From Pirellulales bacterium (GTDB lineage: Bacteria; Planctomycetota; Planctomycetia; Pirellulales; Lacipirellulaceae), in the NCBI GenBank assembly GCA_016930815.1, contig JAFGFZ010000027.1, forward strand, positions 1-43,696: a stretch of DNA of 43,696 nt, read 5' to 3'. Below the pieces are notes generated by a model that had not been told where the DNA came from, searched no databases, and was given only the letters and a program-made list of their open reading frames with translations. Both the position numbers and the translations under genes were made by a program. Each line of letters starts with the position of its first letter. Position 1 is the first letter of the stretch. This document shows positions 1 to 9,524 of the stretch, in pieces.

Positions 1-18
1 ACTAGCCCTGATCTCCGC

Positions 19-1131
19 TTAATCTTCCCAGATATTCGCTGTCCGAGCCGCCATGTCGGGCATGTCGGGCAGTTTCGCGGAGGGGACAGGTTCGTACCAG
101 AATGTCGCGCACGACCAATCGTCCGAGGTCTCGGCAAGCCCTTGATTCCAGGCAATTTGCTGGATTGTGATGCGGGCTTCGGACTGCCATTGGATCGGAT
201 CAGGGAGGTGCCACCGATACATTGAAATAAAGTCCTTCTGATCCAGGCTGCACCCGTTGTACAGGAATGGCGTCTGCTGGATTCCCCAGGCCAGTCCGAC
301 ATAATCTTCACTGCCGGTACCGCAGATTGTGGGATATTCGCCATCGCCGTCCATGTAGACTTTAATTTCTCCTTCGCCCCACCACTGTTTGGTGTGCAGG
401 TTCCGGATCCCCATCACCGAGCCGATAAACCGGCCCTTTTGATTTCGTTGGGGTAACAGCTCAAAATCTTGTTTCTGTGTTGTTGGATTCTCCCGCCGGA
501 AAAGAGTATGGAGTCGGCCAACACCGGGGAGGTGGGAGTCACCGAGGGTATAATCAATCTGGTAAAACAGAGACACCGGCTTCGAACCCTCGTTTGTGAA
601 AGTCATTTTCGCCTGGTTAACAAACGGCATTGGCAGCCAGATATTTCGCCCACCGGTGCTACCGACGGAATGGACGGCCGATTGATAGGCCATGATTTTA
701 CCGTGTGCGAATCCGAAGAAATCACCAATTGGGCATTCGATGCTGGGGTGTTCCTGCCCATCCCAATACGCGCGGATAACACATGCACGCTGCACTTCCG
801 GTTCCCGTGCCGTCGTGATCCAAATATGCCGGATGGTTCCGGGGCCCTTGATATCACACAGTTGGACTTTCGTGCCCGGTTCGATGGTCTGGGCCGGCGC
901 GCCTTTTCGGCCGGGGCCTAGCTTGCTAGCCGCCCGGCCACCCGCGCCCGGTTCGCCTGTCGGATTTTCAAACGATATCGACCGTGAAGTCAATCCGGTA
1001 TCCAAATGGTATGGCTGAACCACGAGAGGGCTTGGCGATTGGGCAGCACCACCTGGTGGATCGACCTGCCAGAAAAGGATCAGGGCGATAAGTGAGGTTA
1101 AGATCGATAAGGATGCGCGCATCGCATTCAT
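19..1131 (-). CDS. Secreted DUF2961 / GH172 family protein
   Basis: This 370-residue protein belongs to the DUF2961 family, now glycoside hydrolase family 172, whose characterised members act on fructose or arabinose linkages. The assignment rests on overall resemblance: the early 'GTIRHIWIT' strand, a 'PIGDFFGFAHG' segment and the 'GTGSEDY' motif near residue 275, typical of the family. Residues 1-30 form a signal peptide ending near AAQ, so the protein is exported. The ATG start is preceded by a strong GGAGGAA ribosome-binding site about 6 bases upstream. It begins 24 bases after the stop of the macroglobulin gene on the same strand, so co-transcription is likely. The length fits the family. 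The substrate cannot be told from sequence; a role in glycan degradation is inferred from the other glycosidases nearby. Confidence 0.85.
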   Translation of the reverse strand: MNAMRASLSILTSLIALILFWQVDPPGGAAQSPSPLVVQPYHLDTGLTSRSISFENPTGEPGAGGRAASKLGPGRKGAPAQTIEPGTKVQLCDIKGPGTIRHIWITTAREPEVQRACVIRAYWDGQEHPSIECPIGDFFGFAHGKIMAYQSAVHSVGSTGGRNIWLPMPFVNQAKMTFTNEGSKPVSLFYQIDYTLGDSHLPGVGRLHTLFRRENPTTQKQDFELLPQRNQKGRFIGSVMGIRNLHTKQWWGEGEIKVYMDGDGEYPTICGTGSEDYVGLAWGIQQTPFLYNGCSLDQKDFISMYRWHLPDPIQWQSEARITIQQIAWNQGLAETSDDWSCATFWYEPVPSAKLPDMPDMAARTANIWED

Positions 1132-1155
1132 GTTGGTTCCTCCCTCCAGGTTCGA

Positions 1156-4100
1156 TTAGTCTTCCACACGGATCTTGATTTCGTCGCTATTGCCTTTCAG
1201 TTCTGGCGCATACATCGCATAGGCCTTGGTCGGCAGGGCGCTGAAGCGGCCGGGGATTTCGGCTCGCATCCGGTAGCTAATGCTATGTTTTCCTCGCGCG
1301 AGCTGGCGGACGAACATGGCGACACGGTTGTCACGGAGTTCAACGTACGCGCCCATCTCGTTGCCTGTATAGCCGCTTTGCAACTCGACCGGCTCGAATC
1401 CGGCGGCCTTCATGTCCTCGAAGATGATATACTCGTAATCGTTCTTGCTTTCAATGACGAGTTCGATTTCCACCAGGTCGCCGCTTTTGAGCTGTGCGTC
1501 GTTCTCGATGCCGACACGGTCGTATTTTTCGACCTTCTGGTCAATTGCCTGGCCGCGGCTGCCGGCAGCTTTGACCGTTTTATCGGCCGGGACAAGCCGG
1601 TAATACTGGCGGTGAACCTTCAGTTCCAAGCCAGCTTGGGTGATGAAATCCTCGAGGGTGAAGTTCGTCATGTAGCCGTTGTAGTAGAGGGGTCCTCGAC
1701 CCTGTTTCTTCAGTTCGATGGTATGCTCGCCGGCCGAGAGGGCTTCGCCCTCGATCACGAGCCTGTTGTCGAACGTGAACAGCTCTTTTCCAGTGATGTG
1801 GACTTCCTTCCTCTTGTCACTGTCCACCCAAATCTCAACTGTCAGGTCCGGCTGGTCCTCTCCTGTTGCCCGGATGTAATCGGCGAACGCCTCAACAACG
1901 AGCGCCGTATCACGGGTACTGTTCCAGTAGGTGGCATGCTTACGGTTGTTCAACAGGTATTTGACCATCCGCGACGCGATCTCGCTTTTCGGATCGGTTG
2001 CGGCGAGGAGTTTGAGGTAGTACGCATGCGCCTCGTATTCGCTGCCATACCAATACCACCACGAACCATCTGGCAGGTTGAGCCATGCCGTCTGGTTCTC
2101 ATCATCCTCGGTGACATACTGCGAGATATTCCGCATCACCATCGCCAGTTTCTCGGCTTCTCCGAGCCGGTGGAGGGCGAGGCCGAAGTTTGCAAGGCTA
2201 TAGACGGCGAGTTTGGTCCGGTCTCGATACAAGAAATCGAGCATGGTGTTGTTCTTTTTCCCAGCGTCGGCCAGGACCATGAAGACGAGCGCGTCGAGGT
2301 TATCGGCGTGGTATTTGAATGGTTTCTTCTGGTTGATCACTTTCCCAGCAGCGTCGACATTCTGCAATTTCTGGATTTGTTCATGCTGGTATCGTTCGAG
2401 CCACGCGACGCCGTTTTCCAAGACGCCCGGTACGATGGCCAGGTCATTCTGCACGGCAATCTGCAAACCGTGAACAACAACTGCCGTAGTATGGGGCGTC
2501 GAGTGTTCGCCCCAACCACTGAACCAGCCCCAGCCGCCATCGGCCAGTTGCATCTCGGTGAGCCGCTGGACGCCTGCCTTGACGATTTGGTTGAGTTCGG
2601 CCTCATCGAAGACCGGATTGCGATCGTACCGTTGCCACCGCTTGGCACGCTCGACATCATCGCCGATTTCCTGGGCGTTCAGATTTGTCTGTTTTTCTCC
2701 GATCGCTTTCAGATCAAGACCCATTTTCTGGAGCGTTCTCTGAGTGATGACCGCCGGCAGGAACCGGTTCACTGTCTGCTCGGTGCAACCGTACGGATAA
2801 TCGGCCAGGTAGGGCAGGGCATCGACCATGGCGGCAGCGAGAGTTGGCGAGTATCGAATTTCGAGCCGGGTCTGCTCGGCGCGCCGTTCGGCCGGGACAC
2901 GGACAACAAATTTCCCGCTGGTATCCTCGGGGCGCAGGACACCGCTATAGGAGTCCATCTTCAGCATCCCATGGACGTAGACGGGGAAGCTTTGTTGCAT
3001 TGCATCCGATTCTTCATCGGTCAGCGCGAGCATCCGCACGGACGCCTCGCCTTCCCGGACGACCTGAACTCGCCAATCTACGCGCACCTCACCGTTGGCC
3101 GGTACATCCACGACCTGCTCGGCATTGTCGGCCATCGGTTTCAGGTTTTCCCCCTCGAGCTCAAGGCGTGCGGTGACACGTTTTGTTTCCTTGAGGTAAT
3201 TATGAACATTCGCGCTGAGCACGATTTCATCTTTTTCAACGAAGAACCGGGGTGCCTGCAAACGGAGGATGAGGTTCTTGCGGGTGACCACTTCGGCATC
3301 GCCCTGGCCAACTTTCGTGCCGTGGCCCATGCCCCAGACCCGAATTTTCCACGCCGTGAGGTTTTCCGGCATATCGAGTTCCACTTCGGCGACACCGTCG
3401 TTATTTGTGGCCAGCGACGCGACCCACAGGGCGGTATCCGCGAATTTCTGGCGGATGGCTGGCTGGACAAGTTCGGCGCCATCGATACCTTCGCCGCCTT
3501 CATCCATATCTTCACGAGTGCCAGCCACCACTAGGGAATCGGCCGCAGCAGCCTCCATCATGGGTGCCGCGGCATCCATGGCCTGGCCAAGAGCCCGGCC
3601 CGCCGGCGCGCGGGCCATTTTCCCGACACTATAGGTGGATCTCCCACGGGCAAGACCGCCGCCGAAGCCTGCTCCACCCATGCCACCGACACCAGAATCC
3701 GCCCAATACTTGTTGGACTCAACTTCCTCGACAACCGTCGCGCCGAAGATCCCCAGGTCGTTCATGCCCACTGAGCCGCGTGGGACGAGATTCCAGAAAT
3801 ACCGTTCTAGATTCGTTTCCTGTTGCGGTTGGTGCTGGCGGCGCCATTTCCAGAAGAATTCGCGAATTTCCGGTACGTTCGATCCGCCACTGATGTATTC
3901 AAGACTCTTGTCATAGATCGCCAAGACCGTCGAACCGACAAAGGCGTTTCCCTGATGATCCTTCAGGCGGAGTTCGACCTTGGCGTGTTCGCCCGGCTTG
4001 TACTCGGTCGCCGATGGGAGCACCTCGACATCCAATATCCGCTTTTCCGGCGGGACAAAAAGTTCGCGGCTTTCGGTATGGACTTTACCACGCGCAACGG

Positions 4101-7100
4101 TCACCGCTTCCACGAAGAAGTTCGGCATATCTTTTTTGGAAATGCCAAGTTGAACAACGGTACTCTTGCCATCCAGATGCAGCACTTTGGGTGGCAAGTA
4201 AGCTCCATTGGCCGGACGGACGAAGAGAAGCACGGCCGATCCGGTACGGTTTGTGTTGATTTGGAGTTGGGCCGTTTCACCTGGTCCATATTCCCTCCGG
4301 TCGGGAATGATCTCGATGTCGTTGAACCGGTACTCACTGCCGTCGAATCCGCCGCCAATAATCGTGAAGACATAGCCGCCTTCCATCGTATGTCCGGCCG
4401 TATCCGTGACCTGGTACGATAAGCGAAACTGGCCCTTCGTGGATGCCTTGATTTGAACATCCGCCCTGCCTTCGCTGTTCGTTGGCAGATCCCATTCCTG
4501 GACCGCCGTCTCGACTGGTTTTGCATCCGGATAGCCGATCTTTAGAAGCTGTAATTTCCCGGCTCCTTCGACCGGTTTTCCATCGAGCGTCCGGGCAGTG
4601 AAGTGGGCATGAACCGTGTCTCCCGAACGATAGTAGCCGCGGTCGATCCATGCAAAGACCTTGAATGGTTGCCGAGCCACCAAGACGCGGCCATTCCCAA
4701 CGATGGTCCGGCGTGATTGATCGACAACCTCGGCTTCGATCTGGTAACGGTGGTCCTTATCCGGATGAATTTCCTTGGTAATTGCCGTATCGATTTCGAT
4801 CTTGAGAGTCCCATCTTCGCCAATCTCAGTCTCCGCCTCGGCGACCACTTCCGGTGGCGTCGGATGGCGCCAGATCCACCATGGCAGCGGGCGGATGCAA
4901 CCCCAATTCCGCCAGCCAGGATACCAGTCGTAATCGTAGGCAAACCACCAATAGCCGGGTCCAAAGAACCAATCCCACGGGCTGGGTGGGTACCAATCAC
5001 CTGAATAGTCGGTTCGGAGGACCTTGTATTTGACCTTCGCTTCGGTGACCGGCGCGCCGAAGTAGTACTTTGCCTTCACCGTCGCGGCAATCTTTTCGCC
5101 GAGCATGACCGGTTCCGCCGGTGCGTCGATCTGGACCTCGAACTCCGGTTTCTTATACTCTTCAACTCGAAAACTACTCCCGCCTTTGTTGACAATCAGG
5201 AGTTGATACACGCCAAGCGTTGCATCCGCTGGCAACTCGTAATCGCCTTCAATCCCGCCATACGCGTCGGCCGTGTGCGCCTTCGTGTAAATTTTCTCGT
5301 TCTTCGGATTCCGTATTTCAACGGTAAATGATTGGCCAGCGAATTGAGAGAGATCTTCCTGATCGTACTGGGCATGCCGGACCCAGAACTTGAAGTGGAC
5401 CGTTTGATCGGGCCGATAGACGGGCCGATCGGTGATTGTGAAGACCTTGGTCGCGTTGTATTCGTGGTCGTGGTAATTCGCACTCCAGATCCCGCTAAAA
5501 CCGAGGAATGCAAATCGTTTCTCTTTTGTCGTGGCCGTGGCGATCCACTGGTAGTGCCGGCTTTTTTCATCGGCCGGAACGTACACCACGCCATCGGCGT
5601 CGGTGAATTCGGCGAAATTCTGCGTATGCATGAAGTACCGGTTCCGGTCCTTATGTTCATACCACCAGCCGAAGAACTCGACATTCGCCTTGGCGATCGG
5701 TTTTCCCGTCACCGCGTCGGCAACGTAGTAGAACGCCTTCTGTGGCATTGGTTTCTTGACGATAGCCGTGTCGGCGAGCCACAGGACAATATGGCTCGTA
5801 TTCCCGCCGGCCATTTTGGCGGTGACGAAGTAGGCCCCGGCCTTCTGGAGCGGTGTCGTGACGGTAATCCGCTCATCGAAATGGTCCGGCCTGGGTGTCA
5901 AATCAAGGCTCCACCTAGCAACTTCCGAGCCGATATACTTCTTCTGATTTTCTTCCACGAGCCGGTAACCCAGGTTGTCGATCTGGACTTTGTTCCAATC
6001 GAACTGTTTAGGGCTTGATTTGATGTATTGCTTGACATCCGCCAGAATTTGCGGAACATCGATTGCATGGGCCGTGAATTCGACCCGGTTTCCGTTACGG
6101 AACCGGAACTCGACGGTCGCCCCCTGTCCAGCCGGTTGGGTCATCACCGGCTCGAAGCGGCCCCAATTGGATTCAATCTGCTCGAGCCGGCTCTGCCGAT
6201 TCGGCTCTTTGCCATATTTCGCGATGCCCTTCTTCCAGGCATCCGCCGCCTTGGGGTACTGGCGTCGGTTCTCATAAATGGCCGCGAGTTGATCTTGGGC
6301 GTTATTTCCCCAGCCGGTCCGGTCATCATCGACAATCGCCTGGTAGATTTTGATGAAATTGAATTCATCGGGCAGTTCGAACCGCTGGATCCCCGTCGCG
6401 AGTCGAGCGATTGTTTCGTTGTCCGTCAGCGTATGCAAGGCATAGGTACCGCTCTCATTTTTATCACGATCTTCTTCATGCTCCATGCCACCCGCCCAAT
6501 CGCGAAACCAGCCATATTGGGCCATTGTGTTGACCCCGAACTGATTCTGCAGGAACTCGGCGAATTGGAATCGGACCTCGTTGAGGCAATTCGGCGAGGC
6601 CTCGACCGCCTGAGTCAATGCCCAGCGCCATCGCTGTCCGTCGGTTTTCGCCTCGTCCCAAGTCCTCGGCACATCGTGGTAAATCGGCTTCCCCTCGCTG
6701 TCGACCGGGGCGCCTTTCGCCTCACCACCCCATCCCCGGTACCCTCGGCCCTCTTCGTAATCCGGGAGCTGATTGATTTCGGTGAGATATTGGAGCCGCC
6801 ACGCTTCGTACCAGCCTCGGTTATAGAGGAGGACCTGGGCCAGTTGCATGTACATTTGGCTCACTTCATTCCGCGCCGGTTCATCGGCCACCAGATCTTT
6901 TGCTTGCACCAGCAATTGCAATGCCCGGACCCGGTCGCGAGCTTCGGCATTGACGAACTTCCCGCCACCCCGATGCTGGCCGCGTTGGAACTCACCGGCA
7001 ATCAAGAACCCATTGTGGTCTTCCTGCATGTAGCTCTGAGCGGCCGCGGCAAGGAGCCGCCAGTTCTTCCCATGCGATTCAATCACTGCCTCACGGTACG

Positions 7101-7371
7101 CGTCGATCTCGTTCACGCGGTTGAGCTGCTGGAGGCACTGGATCGCCAGGTGCATGTCCTCGCCAACCAACCTCGGATCGGCATCGGGCGATAGGGTGAG
7201 CTTTCGCATCCCATCGTAGGCCTCTTTAAAATTGCCGTCTTGCATCATTTTCCTCAATGCGGTCCGTGATGGCGGTCCCGAGGCATCGGTCGAGTGGACC
7301 AGATCCATTCCAATTAAAAGAATAACAAAACCGCATAGGATCAGGGCGAATTGTGATAAGATTTTCTTCAT
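1156..7371 (-). CDS. Giant thioester alpha-2-macroglobulin family protein
   Basis: Bacterial alpha-2-macroglobulins are large surface or periplasmic proteins thought to trap proteases that attack the cell. This one has 2071 residues. Residues 1-30 are a signal or anchor segment (MKKILSQFALILCGF), followed by about 400 helical, repeat-like residues. MG2-type sequence (DRPVYRPDQT) lies near residue 647, the PF00207-type core (DTALWVASL) near 1320, and the thioester motif GCTEQ near 1529 inside PYGCTEQTVNRFLP, so the bond-forming Cys and Gln are both present. Two low-complexity segments stand out: a Trp/Tyr-rich stretch at about residues 790-837 and a Gly/Ala/Met-rich linker before the core. I chose the internal ATG at 7369-7371 because it opens directly on the signal sequence; an in-frame start 48 bases upstream is possible. 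It follows the pseudopilin genes on the same strand. There is no clear lipobox and no adjacent pbpC. Confidence 0.95.
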   Translation of the reverse strand: MKKILSQFALILCGFVILLIGMDLVHSTDASGPPSRTALRKMMQDGNFKEAYDGMRKLTLSPDADPRLVGEDMHLAIQCLQQLNRVNEIDAYREAVIESHGKNWRLLAAAAQSYMQEDHNGFLIAGEFQRGQHRGGGKFVNAEARDRVRALQLLVQAKDLVADEPARNEVSQMYMQLAQVLLYNRGWYEAWRLQYLTEINQLPDYEEGRGYRGWGGEAKGAPVDSEGKPIYHDVPRTWDEAKTDGQRWRWALTQAVEASPNCLNEVRFQFAEFLQNQFGVNTMAQYGWFRDWAGGMEHEEDRDKNESGTYALHTLTDNETIARLATGIQRFELPDEFNFIKIYQAIVDDDRTGWGNNAQDQLAAIYENRRQYPKAADAWKKGIAKYGKEPNRQSRLEQIESNWGRFEPVMTQPAGQGATVEFRFRNGNRVEFTAHAIDVPQILADVKQYIKSSPKQFDWNKVQIDNLGYRLVEENQKKYIGSEVARWSLDLTPRPDHFDERITVTTPLQKAGAYFVTAKMAGGNTSHIVLWLADTAIVKKPMPQKAFYYVADAVTGKPIAKANVEFFGWWYEHKDRNRYFMHTQNFAEFTDADGVVYVPADEKSRHYQWIATATTKEKRFAFLGFSGIWSANYHDHEYNATKVFTITDRPVYRPDQTVHFKFWVRHAQYDQEDLSQFAGQSFTVEIRNPKNEKIYTKAHTADAYGGIEGDYELPADATLGVYQLLIVNKGGSSFRVEEYKKPEFEVQIDAPAEPVMLGEKIAATVKAKYYFGAPVTEAKVKYKVLRTDYSGDWYPPSPWDWFFGPGYWWFAYDYDWYPGWRNWGCIRPLPWWIWRHPTPPEVVAEAETEIGEDGTLKIEIDTAITKEIHPDKDHRYQIEAEVVDQSRRTIVGNGRVLVARQPFKVFAWIDRGYYRSGDTVHAHFTARTLDGKPVEGAGKLQLLKIGYPDAKPVETAVQEWDLPTNSEGRADVQIKASTKGQFRLSYQVTDTAGHTMEGGYVFTIIGGGFDGSEYRFNDIEIIPDRREYGPGETAQLQINTNRTGSAVLLFVRPANGAYLPPKVLHLDGKSTVVQLGISKKDMPNFFVEAVTVARGKVHTESRELFVPPEKRILDVEVLPSATEYKPGEHAKVELRLKDHQGNAFVGSTVLAIYDKSLEYISGGSNVPEIREFFWKWRRQHQPQQETNLERYFWNLVPRGSVGMNDLGIFGATVVEEVESNKYWADSGVGGMGGAGFGGGLARGRSTYSVGKMARAPAGRALGQAMDAAAPMMEAAAADSLVVAGTREDMDEGGEGIDGAELVQPAIRQKFADTALWVASLATNNDGVAEVELDMPENLTAWKIRVWGMGHGTKVGQGDAEVVTRKNLILRLQAPRFFVEKDEIVLSANVHNYLKETKRVTARLELEGENLKPMADNAEQVVDVPANGEVRVDWRVQVVREGEASVRMLALTDEESDAMQQSFPVYVHGMLKMDSYSGVLRPEDTSGKFVVRVPAERRAEQTRLEIRYSPTLAAAMVDALPYLADYPYGCTEQTVNRFLPAVITQRTLQKMGLDLKAIGEKQTNLNAQEIGDDVERAKRWQRYDRNPVFDEAELNQIVKAGVQRLTEMQLADGGWGWFSGWGEHSTPHTTAVVVHGLQIAVQNDLAIVPGVLENGVAWLERYQHEQIQKLQNVDAAGKVINQKKPFKYHADNLDALVFMVLADAGKKNNTMLDFLYRDRTKLAVYSLANFGLALHRLGEAEKLAMVMRNISQYVTEDDENQTAWLNLPDGSWWYWYGSEYEAHAYYLKLLAATDPKSEIASRMVKYLLNNRKHATYWNSTRDTALVVEAFADYIRATGEDQPDLTVEIWVDSDKRKEVHITGKELFTFDNRLVIEGEALSAGEHTIELKKQGRGPLYYNGYMTNFTLEDFITQAGLELKVHRQYYRLVPADKTVKAAGSRGQAIDQKVEKYDRVGIENDAQLKSGDLVEIELVIESKNDYEYIIFEDMKAAGFEPVELQSGYTGNEMGAYVELRDNRVAMFVRQLARGKHSISYRMRAEIPGRFSALPTKAYAMYAPELKGNSDEIKIRVED
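4860..4999 (-). other. Trp/Tyr-rich segment within the macroglobulin
   Basis: This stretch encodes about 47 residues with eleven tryptophans plus many Tyr, Pro and Gly (for example SPWDWFFGPGYWWFAYDYDW), then PLPWWIWRHP, within the MG-domain region of the macroglobulin. Such aromatic density is not part of the usual MG fold and looks like an inserted exposed loop or hairpin. Confidence 0.8.
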
Positions 7372-7602
7372 CGGAACATTTCCATTGGGGGTATGATTTG
7401 GTTTTGATGATAGCGGCACAAAAATCCGAATCCCTCGGATAGACAGGCTCCTGGGATCAGGAACCGGGGATCTCCGGAGAAACCGGGCTTTTCATCAACC
7501 AAGGGGCATGTCCATTGGACGCATCTGGCAGCCATGGAGTTCCCTCGGTTCTTGACATCAAAGTATACGTCCTCAGAACGGACCGCCAGTCCCCCCCCGA
7601 TA
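7372..7602. other. Intergenic stretch without recognised features
   Basis: About 230 bases separate the small membrane protein from the macroglobulin. I see no gene, no convincing terminator and no strong promoter; a short TCTCCGGAGA palindrome near 7470 is the only notable motif. Confidence 0.4.
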
Positions 7603-7980
7603 TCACAGGGCATTCCACTTGAAGGCGAGGCTCGCCACCACAAGGACGACGGTCGCGCAGAATGCTTGCAGTGGATGGGCTGGGGCCATGATGAAGAGCC
7701 CAATGACTCCGCCGGCCAGGAATCCGATGAGAAGGCCGCCAACAAGACCACGCCACCGTGATATGGAAAAGAACCCAATGATTCCACCGATGATTCCAAC
7801 CAGAAGACCCGTGCCACAACAGATGGCGAGGACTTCGTATGCTTCTTTTTGTATGGACTCGCGAAGTTGAATTACATCGATGCACGCGAGCGCGCAGGCG
7901 GTACTTGTCGTGAGTAGTAAAATGGCTACCAGCGGGAAACCACGATGTTTTTTCTCTTGATCAAGTTGTCCAGAGCCCAT
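7603..7980 (-). CDS. Small hypothetical membrane protein
   Basis: This encodes about 125 residues with no family I recognise. It has a short charged N-terminus (MGSGQLDQEKKHRG), then one hydrophobic segment (FPLVAILLLTTSTACALACI), a charged stretch with likely helix, and two or three further Gly-rich membrane segments (LLVGIIGGIIGF, GLLIGFLAGGVIGLFIM, FCATVVLVVASLAF). The Gly-zipper-like spacing suggests closely packed helices. I prefer the ATG at 7978-7980, because AAAGGA lies about 10 bases upstream, over an in-frame start 45 bases earlier. It sits 31 bases downstream of the DUF1559 gene and upstream of the macroglobulin on the same strand, so it may belong to that operon. The function is unknown. 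Confidence 0.6.
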   Translation of the reverse strand: MGSGQLDQEKKHRGFPLVAILLLTTSTACALACIDVIQLRESIQKEAYEVLAICCGTGLLVGIIGGIIGFFSISRWRGLVGGLLIGFLAGGVIGLFIMAPAHPLQAFCATVVLVVASLAFKWNAL

Positions 7981-8011
7981 TGCAGGGAAGTCCTTTGAAA
8001 CTCTCAGCACG

Positions 8012-9010
8012 TTACCAATCCGCATCGCTCACCAGTTTGCCATCTTCGCGATGGGCCAGCCGTTGCAGGATCGCTTGAGCGACACCTTCTTCCATGTATC
8101 GAACCGATCCGTCACCCATCGCCATGACGGCTCCATCGAGATGACAGCTGCCGAATCCGCCGACGAAGAGTGGATTGGCTGGATCGCCTCCACGGAGCCG
8201 ACGTGGTACCACGCCATCCTGGTCCTGCTCCTTCGCGTCCGACACCGGAGGCATTTCCTCCTCGTCCCAATACTCACCAACATCCGGATCCCAATAGCCG
8301 TCAACAACCGGTTCCACCCACGGCTGTTCGGGTTCGTAAAAGTTGTAGTCTTCTGGAATGATGTTTGCCGGCAACTTCGCATTCAGAGGACTACCCGTGT
8401 TACGAAGCGTCGCGGGCGTGCCGGACATCCAGCCAAGGTCGGATTTGGGATGGGGGATCATTTCACCCAAGAAGAGTGTGTAACCGGCGCCGTCGAGCAG
8501 ATCGTCATACGTGACATGGCTATTGAGAAAGAAGACACCATGATTGTCGGCATCGATCGGTGCCTCGATATCATGGTGGCACGCCGCATAGCAGGAGAAA
8601 GGCGCGGTATTACCACTATACGATGGGCAGATAATACCACCAATCACCATCTGGCGAACGGAGTTGTTTTTCGGGTCGTAGACTCCGACCGACAGGTCGA
8701 GGGCCCGGTAATGGGCCCGCAGTTCCATGTAGGGCAGGATGCGGACGATCCATCCGACATGGTAACCTGCCGGCACGTTTTGAATCGGTCCGGATGTATC
8801 CACGACACCGGACGGGTACTCTTCGTGGGCCATTTCATAGCTATTGACCGCCAAAATGAGTTGCTGCATGTTGTGGATGCACTGTGACCGCCGAGCCGAT
8901 TCACGAGAGGCCTGAATGGCCGGCAATAATAATGACACCAAGATGCCGACGATGGCGATGACAACGAGCAGTTCTACCAGTGTAAAACCGCGATTCTTTT
9001 TATGGTGCAT
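8012..9010 (-). CDS. DUF1559 pseudopilin-like protein (prepilin N-terminus)
   Basis: DUF1559 proteins are an expanded planctomycete family that begin like type IV pilins/GspG and are presumed to be processed by a prepilin peptidase. Here the leader is MHHKKNRG, then FTLVELLVVIAIVGILVSLLLPAIQASRESARRSQC with the canonical Gly at -1 and Glu at +5. The C-terminal half has the family's His-to-Asp-Gly motif (CHLDGAVMAMGDGSVRYM). Processing would leave about 324 residues, usual for the family. The ATG at 9008-9010 is chosen because GGAG lies six bases upstream; a GTG 12 bases earlier would give four more residues. The start overlaps the end of the GspK/PilX-like gene by 11 bases, which implies translational coupling within the pseudopilus operon. 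Its role could be major or accessory pseudopilin. Confidence 0.93.
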   Translation of the reverse strand: MHHKKNRGFTLVELLVVIAIVGILVSLLLPAIQASRESARRSQCIHNMQQLILAVNSYEMAHEEYPSGVVDTSGPIQNVPAGYHVGWIVRILPYMELRAHYRALDLSVGVYDPKNNSVRQMVIGGIICPSYSGNTAPFSCYAACHHDIEAPIDADNHGVFFLNSHVTYDDLLDGAGYTLFLGEMIPHPKSDLGWMSGTPATLRNTGSPLNAKLPANIIPEDYNFYEPEQPWVEPVVDGYWDPDVGEYWDEEEMPPVSDAKEQDQDGVVPRRLRGGDPANPLFVGGFGSCHLDGAVMAMGDGSVRYMEEGVAQAILQRLAHREDGKLVSDADW

Positions 9011-9515
9011 CGGTTTCTCCACGATATAGCTGGGTTGGGGCTCGGTCTCCTGACCGAGCCCCTACGGGGTGCACTTCCTGCCGTTTGTTAAATTCGATCA
9101 GGGAGAAAGCGGAATGGGGGACAATGATTGATTCAGTACGTCGTACACGGTAAATCGCATCATCCGGATATTCGGCACGGGCCGTGATCCGAAGGGAATC
9201 GGATCCGTTGGGCGCCGGCTCGACCTGGATTTCCACCCGACCGCCGCGATGCTGTGACAGGGCACCTGGAGGAATAATCCACAATTCTCCCAGATACTCT
9301 GAGTTGCCGGCCCGTCTGGCAACTGCCCTGCGGAGCCCCGATTCGGCGAGCCATCGCGCCTGGGCCGCATGATGGTATGAACGTATCTGATGATGTTGTG
9401 CCATGATTCTTTTTGCCCAGAAGCCCAGGTACACCGCTGTGATCGTTAACAAGACGAGGATTACAATCACGACGGCCCCGGGATGTCTTGTTCGTTGGTC
9501 AGCGTTGACAGTCAT
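9000..9515 (-). CDS. GspK/PilX-like minor pseudopilin
   Basis: This protein of about 171 residues has a short basic leader ending HPG, a hydrophobic helix (AVVIVILVLLTITAVYLGF) and the motif AAQARWLAESGLRRAVARRAG, typical of GspK/PilX proteins after the transmembrane helix. It lacks Glu at position 5 of the mature helix, which is also normal for GspK and PilX, minor pseudopilins at the fibre tip. It is much shorter than GspK of classical type II systems, so the large alpha domain is absent. The start is the ATG at 9513-9515, nine bases after the previous stop; a TTG three codons earlier is possible. There is no clear ribosome-binding site, so translation probably reinitiates. The last 20 or so residues are encoded by a palindromic repeat (9037-9062) and read as low-complexity sequence. 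Confidence 0.7.
   Translation of the reverse strand: MTVNADQRTRHPGAVVIVILVLLTITAVYLGFWAKRIMAQHHQIRSYHHAAQARWLAESGLRRAVARRAGNSEYLGELWIIPPGALSQHRGGRVEIQVEPAPNGSDSLRITARAEYPDDAIYRVRRTESIIVPHSAFSLIEFNKRQEVHPVGARSGDRAPTQLYRGETDAP
9037..9062. repeat. Palindromic repeat inside the GspK/PilX-like tail
   Basis: This is a perfect 11-base stem (GGGGCTCGGTC paired with GACCGAGCCCC) around the loop TCCT. The same GGTC-nnnn-GACC architecture recurs at 21571-21594 (GCCACGGTC ... GACCGTG). It falls inside the last codons of the GspK/PilX-like gene and just before the DUF1559 start, so it could also form an mRNA hairpin at the junction. Confidence 0.85.
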
Positions 9516-9524
9516 CGGAATCAA

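Noticed and set aside
1285-3534. A long plus-strand open frame (749 codons) opposite the macroglobulin
   Set aside because: The minus-strand product has clear family motifs throughout, and the plus-strand translation has no recognisable fold.
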